64,000 nt of DNA from Phyllobacterium myrsinacearum (GCF_002980555.1 NZ_PVBT01000006.1:186001-250000); one strand, 5' to 3'. Shown: positions 47,738-56,989, numbered from the stretch's first letter. The notes: generated by a model not told the origin, from the sequence alone. Translations and numbers: made by a program.

Positions 47738-48513
47738 AGACTGCCATTGGCGAAATAGCGCGTGGGCGTGACCCCGAACACGCGCCGGAACATGGCAATG
47801 AAGGCGCTGATATTGTTGTAGCCGACATCAAGCGCCACCGTGGTGACCGCCTGCCCCGCTGCCAGCAGTTCCAGTGCCCGCATCAGCCGGGCGCGCTGGC
47901 GCCATTCGGTAAAGGTGAAACCCGTTTCAACCACGAATTTGCGCGTCATCGTCCGCGCGGGAATACCCGCCCAATCAGCCCAATCCTCGGCCTTTCGTTC
48001 GTCGAGCAGATTGCCGGTCAAGGCATGGGCGATGCGCACCAGGCGCACATCCGCCGGCATCGGCAGCCCGAGATCCTCATGCGGCAGGCTGGCGATCTCA
48101 TCGAGAATGACGCGCGCAATCCGCTCCTTTCCCTGATCGAGTACCCCGCCCCTCCAGCCGGCCGCCCGGCTGACCGCCTCGCGCAGCAGGCCGGAGCTGC
48201 GCAGGGTGCAGGGAATGGCGGGCAGCATCGCGCATTCCGGCTCCGCCACATAGACACTCCAGCCGAAATAGGCCCCGTGCGATTGCAGCGAATGTTTGTG
48301 ATGCGGCGGTATCCACACCGCGTGGATGGCGGGAACGACCCATTGCCCCGCTTCCGTTCCAATCGTCAACAGACCGGTGCTCGCCCCGAGCAGCTGTCCG
48401 CGTGCATGGGCGTGGACGGGAACAAACCGCGGAACACTCCTCTCCTGCCTGCCCGCGATGATGATCGGGCCTTCGGACGACATGGCTTGTTCGGGCGTGA
48501 TGAAATAGCTCAT
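47734..48513 (-). CDS. AraC-family transcriptional regulator
   Basis: 259 residues: N-terminal cupin-type sensing domain (PVHAHARGQLLGASTG, WVVPAIHAVWIPPHHKH) and a C-terminal double HTH (RTMTRKFVVETGFTF, ALDVGYNNISAFIAMFRRVFG). It is divergent from a small gene at 48604, so that gene or the following CMD gene may be a target. Confidence 0.9.
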   Translation of the reverse strand: MSYFITPEQAMSSEGPIIIAGRQERSVPRFVPVHAHARGQLLGASTGLLTIGTEAGQWVVPAIHAVWIPPHHKHSLQSHGAYFGWSVYVAEPECAMLPAIPCTLRSSGLLREAVSRAAGWRGGVLDQGKERIARVILDEIASLPHEDLGLPMPADVRLVRIAHALTGNLLDERKAEDWADWAGIPARTMTRKFVVETGFTFTEWRQRARLMRALELLAAGQAVTTVALDVGYNNISAFIAMFRRVFGVTPTRYFANGSL

Positions 48514-48603
48514 TTTGGCCTCAACACCGTATTCATTGGCATGGATACGATAGCAGCGCCAACACACCGCGGCTAGTTTGCTCACACGGTTTTTATCAAG
48601 GAG

Positions 48604-48864
48604 ATGACAATGCGTGCCCAGGATATTTTGCCCGACAATATCAGCCAGGTGGAGGTCAACGACGTCGCCGTGCGCAAGGGGACGGTCGGCGCCTTCCTCA
48701 TCAATGCCCGGCTCTGGCTGAAGCCCGGCGTATCCGCCGAGGAGCGTGAACTGACCGAACAGGACATCATTGATGCACTGCCCGCGCTGGTGGCACTGGG
48801 TCTGTTTGACTTCTTATCGATCCGCGATCCCAAACTCAGGGAATTCATCGCCATGCATATATAG
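48604..48864 (+). CDS. Conserved hypothetical protein
   Basis: 86 residues. A GGAG ribosome site precedes ATG. The sequence (ILPDNISQVEVNDVAVRKGTVGAFLINARLW) has no domain I know; the late part is helical. It is the first gene to the right of the divergent AraC regulator. Confidence 0.7.
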   Translation: MTMRAQDILPDNISQVEVNDVAVRKGTVGAFLINARLWLKPGVSAEERELTEQDIIDALPALVALGLFDFLSIRDPKLREFIAMHI

Positions 48865-48873
48865 GAGGCATCG

Positions 48874-48909
48874 ATGCTCATCGATCTCAAGGAATTGCCG
48901 CGCGGCTGA
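48874..48909 (+). CDS. Eleven-residue mini-ORF with strong ribosome site
   Basis: ATG at 48874 has AGGAGG five bases upstream and encodes MLIDLKELPRG before TGA. Too short for a normal gene; it could be a leader peptide or the stump of a truncated gene. Its ribosome site is better than that of most neighbours. Confidence 0.3.
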   Translation: MLIDLKELPRG

Positions 48910-48938
48910 AAAACAATGCGAAAAAGTTTTGAGCGGCA

Positions 48939-48965
48939 TGTCACATCCGGCCTTTCCATCTCGTC
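48939..48965 (+). promoter_or_regulatory. ECF41-type promoter
   Basis: TGTCACA (48939-48945), 16 bases, then CGTC (48962-48965), matching the published ECF41 target promoter. It lies 40 bases before the CMD gene and drives the CMD-sigma pair, so autoregulation is expected. Confidence 0.8.
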
Positions 48966-49005
48966 TTGTGTGCAGGCAACGCAATGCCACACAAGGAGAT
49001 GACCG

Positions 49006-49458
49006 ATGAAAGCCCGATTGATTCCCTATAGCTACGCCATCATGAAGCCAATGCTTGACATGGAGGACGCCGTTGTCAAAAGCGGCCTCGAACACAGCCT
49101 GATCGAGCTGGTCAAGATGCGCGCCTCGCAGATCAATGGCTGTGCCTACTGCCTCGACATGCATTCGAAGGATGCGATCAAGCATGGCGAGACGGTGCAG
49201 CGGCTGGTGCTGCTTGATGCCTGGCGGGAATCGCCGCTTTATAGCGACCGCGAGCGCGCCGCGCTCGGCTGGACCGAAGCCCTGACGCTGGTTGCGCAAA
49301 CCCATGCGGACGACCGCGACTTTGAGCCGCTCAAGGCGCAGTTCACCGAAGAGGAGATCGTCAAACTGACCATGCTGATCGTGACCATCAACGCCTGGAA
49401 CCGGATTTCCATCGGCTTCCGCTCCGTCCATCCGGTCGACAAAGCCCGTGCAGCCTGA
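49006..49458 (+). CDS. Carboxymuconolactone decarboxylase/AhpD-like protein
   Basis: 150 residues with the redox motif CAYCLDMHSKDA, so AhpD-like disulfide chemistry is plausible. AAGGAG is 8 bases before ATG. The CMD family is the standard neighbour of ECF41 sigma factors. It overlaps the sigma gene by 11 bases. Confidence 0.9.
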   Translation: MKARLIPYSYAIMKPMLDMEDAVVKSGLEHSLIELVKMRASQINGCAYCLDMHSKDAIKHGETVQRLVLLDAWRESPLYSDRERAALGWTEALTLVAQTHADDRDFEPLKAQFTEEEIVKLTMLIVTINAWNRISIGFRSVHPVDKARAA

Positions 49459-50311
49459 CGCGACGGAAACATTCAACCGCCTCCGGCCCCGGCTGATCCG
49501 CCTTGCCTATCGCATGCTCGGCTCGGTCGCGGAGGCGGAAGATATCGTGCAGGAAGGCTTTATCCGCTGGCACCAGGCCGACCGGTCGCAGGTGCGCAGC
49601 GCGGAAGCCTTCCTCGTGCGCACCATTTCGCGGCTTTGCCTCGATCACCTGAAATCGGCGCGCGTGCGGCGGGAAACCTATGTGGGAAGCTGGCTGCCCG
49701 AGCCGATCTTCGATCCGGGCGAGGAGGAAACCGACGGTGATATCACCCTCACCCTGATGATGGCGCTGGAACGGCTGTCGCCGCTCGAACGCGCGGCCTT
49801 CCTGCTGCATGATGTTTTCGGCCAGGACTTCAATCAGGTAGCGGAGGCCATCGGCCGCGATCCGGCAACCTGCCGCCAGCTTGCCAGCCGCGCCCGCACC
49901 CATGTGCAGCAGGCAAAACCGCGTTTTCCCGTGTCCGACGCCCATGGCAAGGATATCGCGACGGCCTTTTTCAACGCCTCGCGCAGCGGCGACATGCAGG
50001 CCCTGCAGGCGCTGCTCGCCGACGATGTCACGCTCTATACCGATGGCGGCGGCATCCGGCCCTCGGCGATCAATCCTGTCTATACGCTCGCCAAGGTGTC
50101 GCGCTTCTTTGCCGGCATTTCGCGCCGGGCGGAATACCACAAACCGCCGCTGCTGCGTCAGGGACTGATCGATGGCCTTCCCGGCTATGTCACCCGCGAA
50201 GCCGACGGCCTGATCCAGACCACCGCCCTCGCAATCGAGGACGGAAAGATCAAGGCGATCTACATCGTCCGCAATCCGGAGAAGCTGAGCCATATCGCCA
50301 TCGCCAATTGA
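49448..50311 (+). CDS. ECF41-family sigma factor with SnoaL-like C-terminal domain
   Basis: 287 residues from GTG. Sigma2 (RLAYRMLGSVAEAEDIVQEGF) and sigma4 (LSPLERAAFLLHDVFG) are joined by the ECF41 hallmark WLPEP. The extended C-terminal NTF2/SnoaL-like domain has the DGGG and NPEKL motifs. In this group the C-terminal domain itself controls activity, and no anti-sigma factor gene is seen next to it. Confidence 0.94.
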   Translation: MQPDATETFNRLRPRLIRLAYRMLGSVAEAEDIVQEGFIRWHQADRSQVRSAEAFLVRTISRLCLDHLKSARVRRETYVGSWLPEPIFDPGEEETDGDITLTLMMALERLSPLERAAFLLHDVFGQDFNQVAEAIGRDPATCRQLASRARTHVQQAKPRFPVSDAHGKDIATAFFNASRSGDMQALQALLADDVTLYTDGGGIRPSAINPVYTLAKVSRFFAGISRRAEYHKPPLLRQGLIDGLPGYVTREADGLIQTTALAIEDGKIKAIYIVRNPEKLSHIAIAN

Positions 50312-50335
50312 TCCGGCAGTGGCGAGGCGCGCGCC

Positions 50336-50995
50336 CTATCGCGCGGTTTTCAATTCGCTGTCGATGATCGCCGACATCTGGGCCACCGAAAGCGCGCCGA
50401 CATATTTCTTGCCGTTGACGAAGAATGTCGGCGTACCGGTGACGCCAAACTCCTTGAGCGCGCGCTCGCGCACGGCGTTCACCTTGTTGAGGAGTGCCTG
50501 GTCGGCCAGGCAGGATTTGAACTCCTGCTCCGAGAGCCCCGCCAGTTTCGACGTCTGCTGCAGGTAACCCAGGATATCCTTGGTCTCGATCCACTGCCGC
50601 TGATGCCCGAACAGCGTTTCGATGAAGGGATAATAGCGCTCCTTCGTCACGCAGCGCGCCAGCATGAAAATGCCCGTGGAGCGCGGCTCCAGCGGCATTT
50701 CGCGAAAGATGAGTTTCGCCTTGCCGGTGCTGATGTATTTCTGCTTGATCGCAGGCAGCGTTTGCGCGGTAAAGTCGGCGCAATGCGAACAGGCCATGGA
50801 TGCATATTCGACAATGGTCACCGGCGCGTCGGCATTGCCGAGGATCATGTCGTCAAGCGTCCCCGGCTGCATGAGCTTTGCCACGTCCACCGTGCCAACG
50901 GGTTCCGGTACCGCTTCCCCGGCAGCCATCGCCGGGACAACCATGGAAATGGCGGCGGCAACGGACATCAGGAGCGTATCACGGCGGTTGAACAT
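50336..50995 (-). CDS. DsbA-family thiol-disulfide oxidoreductase
   Basis: 219 residues, exported (signal peptide LLMSVAAAISMVVPAMA). Active site CSHC in ASMACSHCADFT within a thioredoxin fold with an all-helical insertion. The later FGVTGTPTFFVNG contains the cis-proline. It is DsbA/ScsC/BdbD-like; partner DsbB is not in the window. Confidence 0.92.
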   Translation of the reverse strand: MFNRRDTLLMSVAAAISMVVPAMAAGEAVPEPVGTVDVAKLMQPGTLDDMILGNADAPVTIVEYASMACSHCADFTAQTLPAIKQKYISTGKAKLIFREMPLEPRSTGIFMLARCVTKERYYPFIETLFGHQRQWIETKDILGYLQQTSKLAGLSEQEFKSCLADQALLNKVNAVRERALKEFGVTGTPTFFVNGKKYVGALSVAQMSAIIDSELKTAR

Positions 50996-51290
50996 CTCTG
51001 GTTTCCTATCTCGACGGGCAGAAGCACCGGCTCGCAATGAATGGTCCGGGAGACATAATGGCTAGATCGCGCGCGTGCAATCAGTTGATGCGGGAAAACC
51101 GCGGCTCCGGCCCCCGCGATTGAACCGCATGAAACAACCCATACCGAATGAAAACACGGCCATTACGCGGTGTCTATGCACCCTTCGTAGGGTGTTTCTG
51201 CCTGGATGACGCTATCTTTGCACAAGCGCATTGACCCGCCGGAAAGCTGCGCTCACGATGGGTGCACCTCTCACCCCACGGAATCATCCC

Positions 51291-52079
51291 ATGCCAGAAC
51301 TTACGATGTATCAGGTCGATGCCTTCACCAGCGCACTTTTCCGCGGCAATCCGGCGGCCGTTCTGGTGCTGGACGACTGGCTGCCCGAGGCAATAATGCA
51401 GAACATTGCCGCCGAGAACAATCTGGCGGAGACGGCATTCGTGCGGCCCAACGGCGGGGGATGGGACCTGCGCTGGTTCACCCCGGTGCACGAGGCGCCG
51501 TTCTGCGGCCATGCCACGCTGGCGACTTCGCACGTGCTTGCGCATGAGATGGGCATTGACGGCCAGCTGGTGTTCGAGACGCAGGTCGGCACCTTGCGCG
51601 TCGATCGCAGCAATGACGGCTACCGGCTTGATTTTCCGAACTTTCCGCCCGATATCCTGAGCGAAATTCCAGTACCCCTGAGGGCCATCTTCGGCCCGGG
51701 CGAGGTCAAGGCGTTCCGCAATTTTGAAAACATGTTCGTCGAACTTGCTGATGAGCGGGCGGTTGTGGACTTCGTTCCCGACCTGCCTGCAATCCTGAAA
51801 CTTGATCCGTTGAGCCTTGTCATTACAGCGAGGGGCGATGAGCACGATTTCGTCTCGCGCTACTTTGCACCGCTCGCCGGCATCCCGGAAGATCCGGTCA
51901 CCGGTTCCATTCACGCAACGCTGGTGCCCTACTGGGCGCAAAAGCTGGGCAAGACGAACCTCTCGGCCTTCCAGCGCTCCAGCCGCGGCGGGCATCTCCT
52001 GTGCGAACTCAAAGGCGACCGCGTGCTTCTTTCAGGATCGGCGGTCACCTTCATGAAGGCGCAAATCTACCTGCCCTGA
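51291..52079 (+). CDS. PhzF family isomerase/epimerase
   Basis: 262 residues with the family hallmark (TMYQVDAFTSALFRGNPAAV; catalytic glutamate in NLAETAF). FCGHATLATSHVL and GSIHATLVPYW are also typical. Chemistry unknown for most members. Its 3' end overlaps the dihydroorotase-like gene by 13 bases (convergent). Confidence 0.9.
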   Translation: MPELTMYQVDAFTSALFRGNPAAVLVLDDWLPEAIMQNIAAENNLAETAFVRPNGGGWDLRWFTPVHEAPFCGHATLATSHVLAHEMGIDGQLVFETQVGTLRVDRSNDGYRLDFPNFPPDILSEIPVPLRAIFGPGEVKAFRNFENMFVELADERAVVDFVPDLPAILKLDPLSLVITARGDEHDFVSRYFAPLAGIPEDPVTGSIHATLVPYWAQKLGKTNLSAFQRSSRGGHLLCELKGDRVLLSGSAVTFMKAQIYLP

Positions 52080-53404
52080 CCCAGCGCCTCGCCGAACAGC
52101 ACCGGCTCGCCCTGCGACGGCGTGACGATTTCGCCGTCCCACATCACCCTGATGCCGCGCACGATGGTGCCGACAGGCCAGCCTGTGACGATCTTGCCGT
52201 CATAGGGCGTCCAGCCGGCTTTCGAGCCGACCTGCGCATTGGTGATGGTTTCGCGCCGCTTCATGTCGACAATGGTCAGATCAGCGTCATAACCGACGGC
52301 GATGCGGCCTTTGCGCGCCATGCCGAACAGACGGTTGGGGCCATGCGAGCTTAGATCGACGAACCGCTCGATCGACAGGCGCCCGGCATTGACGTGATCG
52401 AGCATGATGGGAACCAGCGTCTGCACACCGGTCATGCCCGAGGGCGATGCCGGATAGGGTTTTGCCTTTTCTTCCAGCGTGTGCGGGGCATGGTCGGAGC
52501 CGAGCACGTCGACAATGCCCTGGCCGATACCCTTCCACACGCCATCGCGGTGGCGCGCATCGCGCACCGGCGGGTTCATCTGCAACAGGGTTCCCAGCGT
52601 GGCGTACTGGCTGGCATCCAGCGTCAGATGGTGCGGGGTTGCCTCGCAGCTGGCCACATCCTTGTGCCCGGCGAGGAAATCGATTTCTTCCGCCGTTGAA
52701 ATATGCAGCACATGGATGCGCGCGCCGGTTTGACGGGCGATGCGCACAAGCCGCTCGGTGCACTGGAGCGCGGCGATTTCATCGCGCCAGACCGGGTGCG
52801 AGGCGGGATCACCGGCAATGCGGTAGCTCTCGCGTTCGCGCAGGCGGAACTCGTCCTCGGAGTGGAAGGCGGCGCGGCGGCGGGTGTTGCGCAGGATGGA
52901 AGCCACGCCTTCATCATCCTCGACCAGAAGATCGCCGGTCGACGAGCCCATGAACACCTTGATACCAGCGGCGCCGGGCAGACGTTCCAGCTCGGCCACA
53001 TCTTTGGCGTTGTCACGCGTGCCGCCGACCCAGAAGGCGAAGTCGCAGTGCATGCGGTGATTGCCGCGCCGCACCTTGTCTTCCAGCGTTGCCGCCGATG
53101 TCGTCAGAGGTTTGGTATTGGGCATTTCGAAGACGGCGGTGACACCGCCGAGCACGGCCGAGCGCGAGCCGCTTTCCAGATCTTCCTTGTGCTCGAGGCC
53201 GGGCTCGCGGAAATGCACCTGGCTGTCGACAACACCGGGCAGAATGTGCAGGCCGGTCGCATCGATGATCTCACCGGCGGAGGCACTGCCGAGATTGCCG
53301 ATGGCGGCAATGCGGCCATTGGTGATGCCGATGTCGCGCAATCCGGCGCCATCCTGATTGACAACCATTCCGCTTCTGAAAATCGTATCGAACGTCTGAG
53401 CCAT
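52067..53404 (-). CDS. pyrC: Dihydroorotase-type amidohydrolase with altered metal site
   Basis: 445 residues, dihydroorotase/allantoinase branch of the amidohydrolase superfamily. The strand-1 motif, normally DxHxHxR, reads DSQVHFREPG here, so the first zinc-binding histidine is replaced by glutamine. The carboxylated lysine is plausible in GIKVFMGSS, a later metal histidine in VLHIST and the catalytic aspartate in GSDHAPH are present. ATG at 53404 gives the normal N-terminus; a much longer frame upstream overlaps ygfZ and is rejected. Named for family membership; activity is not certain. Confidence 0.82.
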   Translation of the reverse strand: MAQTFDTIFRSGMVVNQDGAGLRDIGITNGRIAAIGNLGSASAGEIIDATGLHILPGVVDSQVHFREPGLEHKEDLESGSRSAVLGGVTAVFEMPNTKPLTTSAATLEDKVRRGNHRMHCDFAFWVGGTRDNAKDVAELERLPGAAGIKVFMGSSTGDLLVEDDEGVASILRNTRRRAAFHSEDEFRLRERESYRIAGDPASHPVWRDEIAALQCTERLVRIARQTGARIHVLHISTAEEIDFLAGHKDVASCEATPHHLTLDASQYATLGTLLQMNPPVRDARHRDGVWKGIGQGIVDVLGSDHAPHTLEEKAKPYPASPSGMTGVQTLVPIMLDHVNAGRLSIERFVDLSSHGPNRLFGMARKGRIAVGYDADLTIVDMKRRETITNAQVGSKAGWTPYDGKIVTGWPVGTIVRGIRVMWDGEIVTPSQGEPVLFGEALGQGR

Positions 53405-53477
53405 CTGCTTTCCATTCCTGCCTTGCGAACCCTTCCCTTGCGGCTTACGTAACGGGGACAGCAAAGGCAAGGGTGAT

Positions 53478-54332
53478 ATGATGCCATCGGCAAACTTAAG
53501 CGGAAGAGCGGTTCTCGACATAAGCGGGGACGATGCGGAAAAGTTCCTGCAAAACCTGATAACCACCGATCTCGACACCCTCAATGAAGGCGATCTCAAA
53601 CCCGGCGCGCTGCTGAGCCCGCAGGGCAAGATCCTGTTTGAATTCCTGGTGTCGCGATCGCCGCAAGGTCTGGTCCTCGATACGCTGCAAACCTCGGCCA
53701 GCGATCTGCAGAAAAGGCTGACACTGTATAAATTGCGCGCCAAGGTGCAAATTACCCAGCGGCCGGAATCGGTTATCCGGGTTTCCTGGCACGATGAATC
53801 AGGTGCTTCAGACACTGATTCAGGCGTGCAGGACCGCCGCTTTCCCGCTGCCTTGAATGTCCGCCGCCAGTATGGCGGGGAAACGGCACCGACGGCGGAT
53901 GAATCGCAATGGATGGCGCTGCGCATTGCCCACGGCGTGGCGGAAGCGCCGTTCGACTATGCGCTTGGCGATGCGTTCCCGCATGATGTCAATCTCGACC
54001 AGATATCCGGCGTGTCCTTTAAAAAGGGCTGCTTCATCGGCCAGGAGGTGGTCTCGCGCATGCAGCACCGCGGCACGGCGCGCCGGCGCATTCTCATTGC
54101 TTCGGGCAATGCCGCCCTGCCGGACCCTGGCACGGTCATCAGCGCGAACGGGCGCGAGCTCGGCACGCTTGGCAGCGTCGTGGGCAATGCCGGGCTGGCG
54201 CTGGTGCGCATCGACCGTGTGAAGGACGCCATGGATGCGGGCACGCCGATCCTGTCAGGAGATGCGGTTCTCACCCTTGCCATTGCGCCCGAACACCGCT
54301 TTACATTTCCCGTGACGACCGAAGGGGCCTGA
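53478..54332 (+). CDS. ygfZ: YgfZ/GcvT-like folate-binding protein
   Basis: Iron-sulfur cluster assembly or repair factor. 284 residues with the signature KKGCFIGQEVVSRMQHRG holding the essential cysteine. N-terminus begins ATGATG, either start fits. It is divergent from the dihydroorotase-like gene and followed closely by an HD gene. Confidence 0.92.
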   Translation: MMPSANLSGRAVLDISGDDAEKFLQNLITTDLDTLNEGDLKPGALLSPQGKILFEFLVSRSPQGLVLDTLQTSASDLQKRLTLYKLRAKVQITQRPESVIRVSWHDESGASDTDSGVQDRRFPAALNVRRQYGGETAPTADESQWMALRIAHGVAEAPFDYALGDAFPHDVNLDQISGVSFKKGCFIGQEVVSRMQHRGTARRRILIASGNAALPDPGTVISANGRELGTLGSVVGNAGLALVRIDRVKDAMDAGTPILSGDAVLTLAIAPEHRFTFPVTTEGA

Positions 54333-54344
54333 GCGGGAGAATCC

Positions 54345-54980
54345 ATGCCGAAACCGGCAGCAGCCAAAACCAGACAGAGCAACGAAACGCGGGCATGGCA
54401 GCGCATGCTGTCGGGCCGCAGGCTTGACCTGCTTGACCCCTCGCCGCTCGACATCGAAATCGAGGATATCGCGCAAGGGTTGTCGCGCGTGGCGCGCTGG
54501 AACGGTCAGACCATCGGGGCGCACGCCTATTCGGTGGCACAGCATTCGCTGCTGGTCGAACACATTTTCGGCCTGATCGTTCCCGAGGCCAGCACCGAGC
54601 ACCGGCTGGCAGCACTTTTGCACGATGCGCCGGAATATGTCATCGGCGACATGATTTCACCGTTCAAGGCGGTGGTGGGCGGCGATTACAAGAGCGTCGA
54701 ATTGCGCCTGCAGCAGGCCATCCACCTGCGCTTTGCCCTGCCGCCAACCGTATCGCAAAGTCTGCGCGGCCTGATCAAGCGCGCCGATGCCATCGCCGCC
54801 TATTTCGAGGCGACGCGGCTTGCCGGTTTTGCCGAGAAGGAAGCGGTGCTTTTCTTCGGGCGTCCGCGTGGAATCGACCCGCACTGTCTCGACTTGACCG
54901 CCATGGCCACCCAGAATGCGCAGAATGCCTTTTTGCAGCGTTTTGCTGTATTGGAATCACATCGCGCCAGCAAGACATAG
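54345..54980 (+). CDS. HD-domain nucleotidase-like protein (YfbR-type)
   Basis: 211 residues. YSVAQHSLLVEHIF and ALLHDAPEYVIGDM give the HD metal site H...HD...D. This resembles 5'-deoxynucleotidase YfbR. Starts 13 bases after ygfZ; a phosphatase gene follows 10 bases later. Confidence 0.85.
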   Translation: MPKPAAAKTRQSNETRAWQRMLSGRRLDLLDPSPLDIEIEDIAQGLSRVARWNGQTIGAHAYSVAQHSLLVEHIFGLIVPEASTEHRLAALLHDAPEYVIGDMISPFKAVVGGDYKSVELRLQQAIHLRFALPPTVSQSLRGLIKRADAIAAYFEATRLAGFAEKEAVLFFGRPRGIDPHCLDLTAMATQNAQNAFLQRFAVLESHRASKT

Positions 54981-54989
54981 AGGCCAGCC

Positions 54990-55511
54990 ATGCCGCATAT
55001 CATCGTCACTCCCCTTTCCCGGCTTGCCGAAACGGCAACGCGGTCCGGCGCGCGGGACATGGTGACCCTGATCAACATGGGCACCCCGGTCGAACGGCCC
55101 GCCGAAATCGCCGAGGGACGCCACCTGTTTCTCGGTTTCAACGATATCATCGAACCGGCTGACGGCATGACGCCGCCGGGTGCCGAGCATGTGCACAGCC
55201 TGATCGCCTTCGGCCGCAACTGGGACCGGCAGGCGCCGCTGCTCGTGCACTGCTATGCCGGTATCTCGCGCTCCACAGCCGGGGCCTATATCACCGCGCT
55301 GGCGCTCAATCCCGAACTTGACGAGGTTTCGCTCGCGCAGACCCTGCGCCGGAACGCGCCTTCCGCCACGCCCAACAGCAGGCTGGTTGCCCTTGGCGAC
55401 GACATCCTTGGCCGCAAGGGACGCATGGTCGATGCGATCAAAGCCATTGGCCGCGGCGAGGACGCATTCGAAGGCACGCCGTTCATCCTGCCGCTCGCGG
55501 TCCAGCCATGA
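54990..55511 (+). CDS. Tyrosine/dual-specificity phosphatase-like protein
   Basis: 173 residues with the P-loop HCYAGISRSTAGAY (Cys-x5-Arg-Ser). The general-acid aspartate is not obvious, so low substrate range or a different target such as a nucleotide or phosphoinositide is possible. Overlaps the NadQ-like gene by four bases. Confidence 0.85.
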   Translation: MPHIIVTPLSRLAETATRSGARDMVTLINMGTPVERPAEIAEGRHLFLGFNDIIEPADGMTPPGAEHVHSLIAFGRNWDRQAPLLVHCYAGISRSTAGAYITALALNPELDEVSLAQTLRRNAPSATPNSRLVALGDDILGRKGRMVDAIKAIGRGEDAFEGTPFILPLAVQP

Positions 55512-56473
55512 CGGCGACCGCTGCACCCAACGCCGTCGAGATCAACCTGAGCGCCGCCATTGCCGCGGTTGCCGACAATGATCCGCTGATCCTGACAACA
55601 CCGGCCAGCGACGATGCGCAGCGCGATGAACTGCCGTTCGGCCCATTCAATCCGCTGGCCCACCGCACCTTCGAGACGGGTCTGCGCGAATGGGTGGCGG
55701 AGCAGACGCCGCTGCGCCTCGGCTATGTCGAACAGCTCTACACATTCGGCGACCGCGGGCGGCACAAGACGGCCGAGGACCGTGACCTGCACATCGTCTC
55801 GGTCGGCTATCTCGCGCTGACCCGGATTACCGACGACAACCGCGAAACCCTGCGCAAATCCGGCGCGCGCTGGCGCAGCTGGTATTCGTTCCTGCCATGG
55901 GAGGACTGGCGCGGCGGCAAGCCCGCCATGATCGACGACACCATTCGCCCGGCGCTGTGCCAGTGGGCCGAACAGGGCAACTCGCACGCACGTCTGAGCC
56001 GGTTCCGGCTGGCCTTCGGCGACGAGGGCATCGCCTGGGACGAGGAACGGGTGCTGGAACGCTATGAACTGCTCTACGAGGCGGGTCTCGTCACCGAGGC
56101 GGTACGCGACGGGCGCGCCGATCCGCCTGCCCTCACAGGTCATCTCGGCCTGCCCATGAGCTTCGATCATCGCCGCATTCTGGCGACGGCGATTTCGCGC
56201 CTGCGCGCCAAGCTGAAATACCGGCCTGTCGTTTTCGAGCTGATGCCGCCGACCTTCACCCTCACCGCCCTGCAGGAAACCGTCGAAGCCATTTCCGGCC
56301 GCCACCTGCACAAGCAGAATTTCCGCCGCCTGGTGGAAGGCACGGAACTGGTCGAGCCGACCGGGGCCGAACAGACGCAGGCGCGCGGCCGGCCCGCTGC
56401 GCTTTACCGGTTCCGGCACAATGTGCTGGAGGAGCGCAGCGTCGCGGGCCTGCGGGTCGGCGGGCGCGGATAG
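55508..56473 (+). CDS. nadQ: NadQ-like regulator of NAD synthesis (Nudix-related plus winged helix)
   Basis: 321 residues. The N-terminal ~220 residues have a degenerate Nudix-like fold with no intact Nudix box (RLGYVEQLYTFGDRGRHK), and the C-terminus is a winged-helix region (TLTALQETVEAISGRHLHKQNF). This architecture is known from the alphaproteobacterial NAD regulator NadQ, related to NrtR, which represses nadA-nadB-nadC. The nad genes lie about 3-6 kb away behind a palindrome, in agreement. ATGA overlap with the preceding phosphatase gene. Confidence 0.75.
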   Translation: MTATAAPNAVEINLSAAIAAVADNDPLILTTPASDDAQRDELPFGPFNPLAHRTFETGLREWVAEQTPLRLGYVEQLYTFGDRGRHKTAEDRDLHIVSVGYLALTRITDDNRETLRKSGARWRSWYSFLPWEDWRGGKPAMIDDTIRPALCQWAEQGNSHARLSRFRLAFGDEGIAWDEERVLERYELLYEAGLVTEAVRDGRADPPALTGHLGLPMSFDHRRILATAISRLRAKLKYRPVVFELMPPTFTLTALQETVEAISGRHLHKQNFRRLVEGTELVEPTGAEQTQARGRPAALYRFRHNVLEERSVAGLRVGGRG

Positions 56474-56482
56474 GGAGGAGAT

Positions 56483-56989
56483 ATGACCGACAAACCCAGT
56501 GCCGTGAATGCCGACGGCATTTCAGAGCCCTTCGCCGTGGAAAGCGTGCCGTGGCAGGAGTGGTCGGAAGGCAGCCGTTACGGCTCGCGCTTCCGCTATC
56601 TCTCTGCCTTCGGCGGCGCCAGCCATGTCGGCGTTGCGATGGAGGAGCTGGCGCCGGGCATGGAGTCCAGCCTCAACCATTATCATATGCTGGAAGAGGA
56701 ACAGGCGCTGATCGTGGCGGGCGAGATGACCCTGAAGCTCGGCGACAAGACCTATCTGGTGAAGACAGGCGATTACGTCTGTTTTCCCGCAGGCCAGAAG
56801 GCCGGGCATTCCTTCTACAACCACAGCAGCGAGCCCTGCCGCTTCCTCATCATCGGCGAGAAGAATCCGCATGACGTGATCGTCTATCCGGAAACCGGCC
56901 GCGTCAGCGTCCGCCTGACCGGCGAAGGCTATGACAAGTCGGCAACCATGGACTATTGGCAGGGCGCGGATACGGAACGGAAGGGGTAA
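56483..56989 (+). CDS. Cupin-domain protein
   Basis: 168 residues with cupin motif 1 (LNHYHMLEEEQALIVAGEMT) and motif 2 (GHSFYNHSSEPC), so the metal ligands are in place. Possibly a small-molecule isomerase, dioxygenase or sensor; substrate unknown. It starts 10 bases after the NadQ-like gene with a GGAGGA site. Confidence 0.87.
   Translation: MTDKPSAVNADGISEPFAVESVPWQEWSEGSRYGSRFRYLSAFGGASHVGVAMEELAPGMESSLNHYHMLEEEQALIVAGEMTLKLGDKTYLVKTGDYVCFPAGQKAGHSFYNHSSEPCRFLIIGEKNPHDVIVYPETGRVSVRLTGEGYDKSATMDYWQGADTERKG

Noticed and set aside
52067-53926. Longer start of the dihydroorotase-like gene (619 codons)
   Set aside because: The upstream part overlaps ygfZ on the opposite strand and has no family similarity; ATG at 53404 gives the normal N-terminus.
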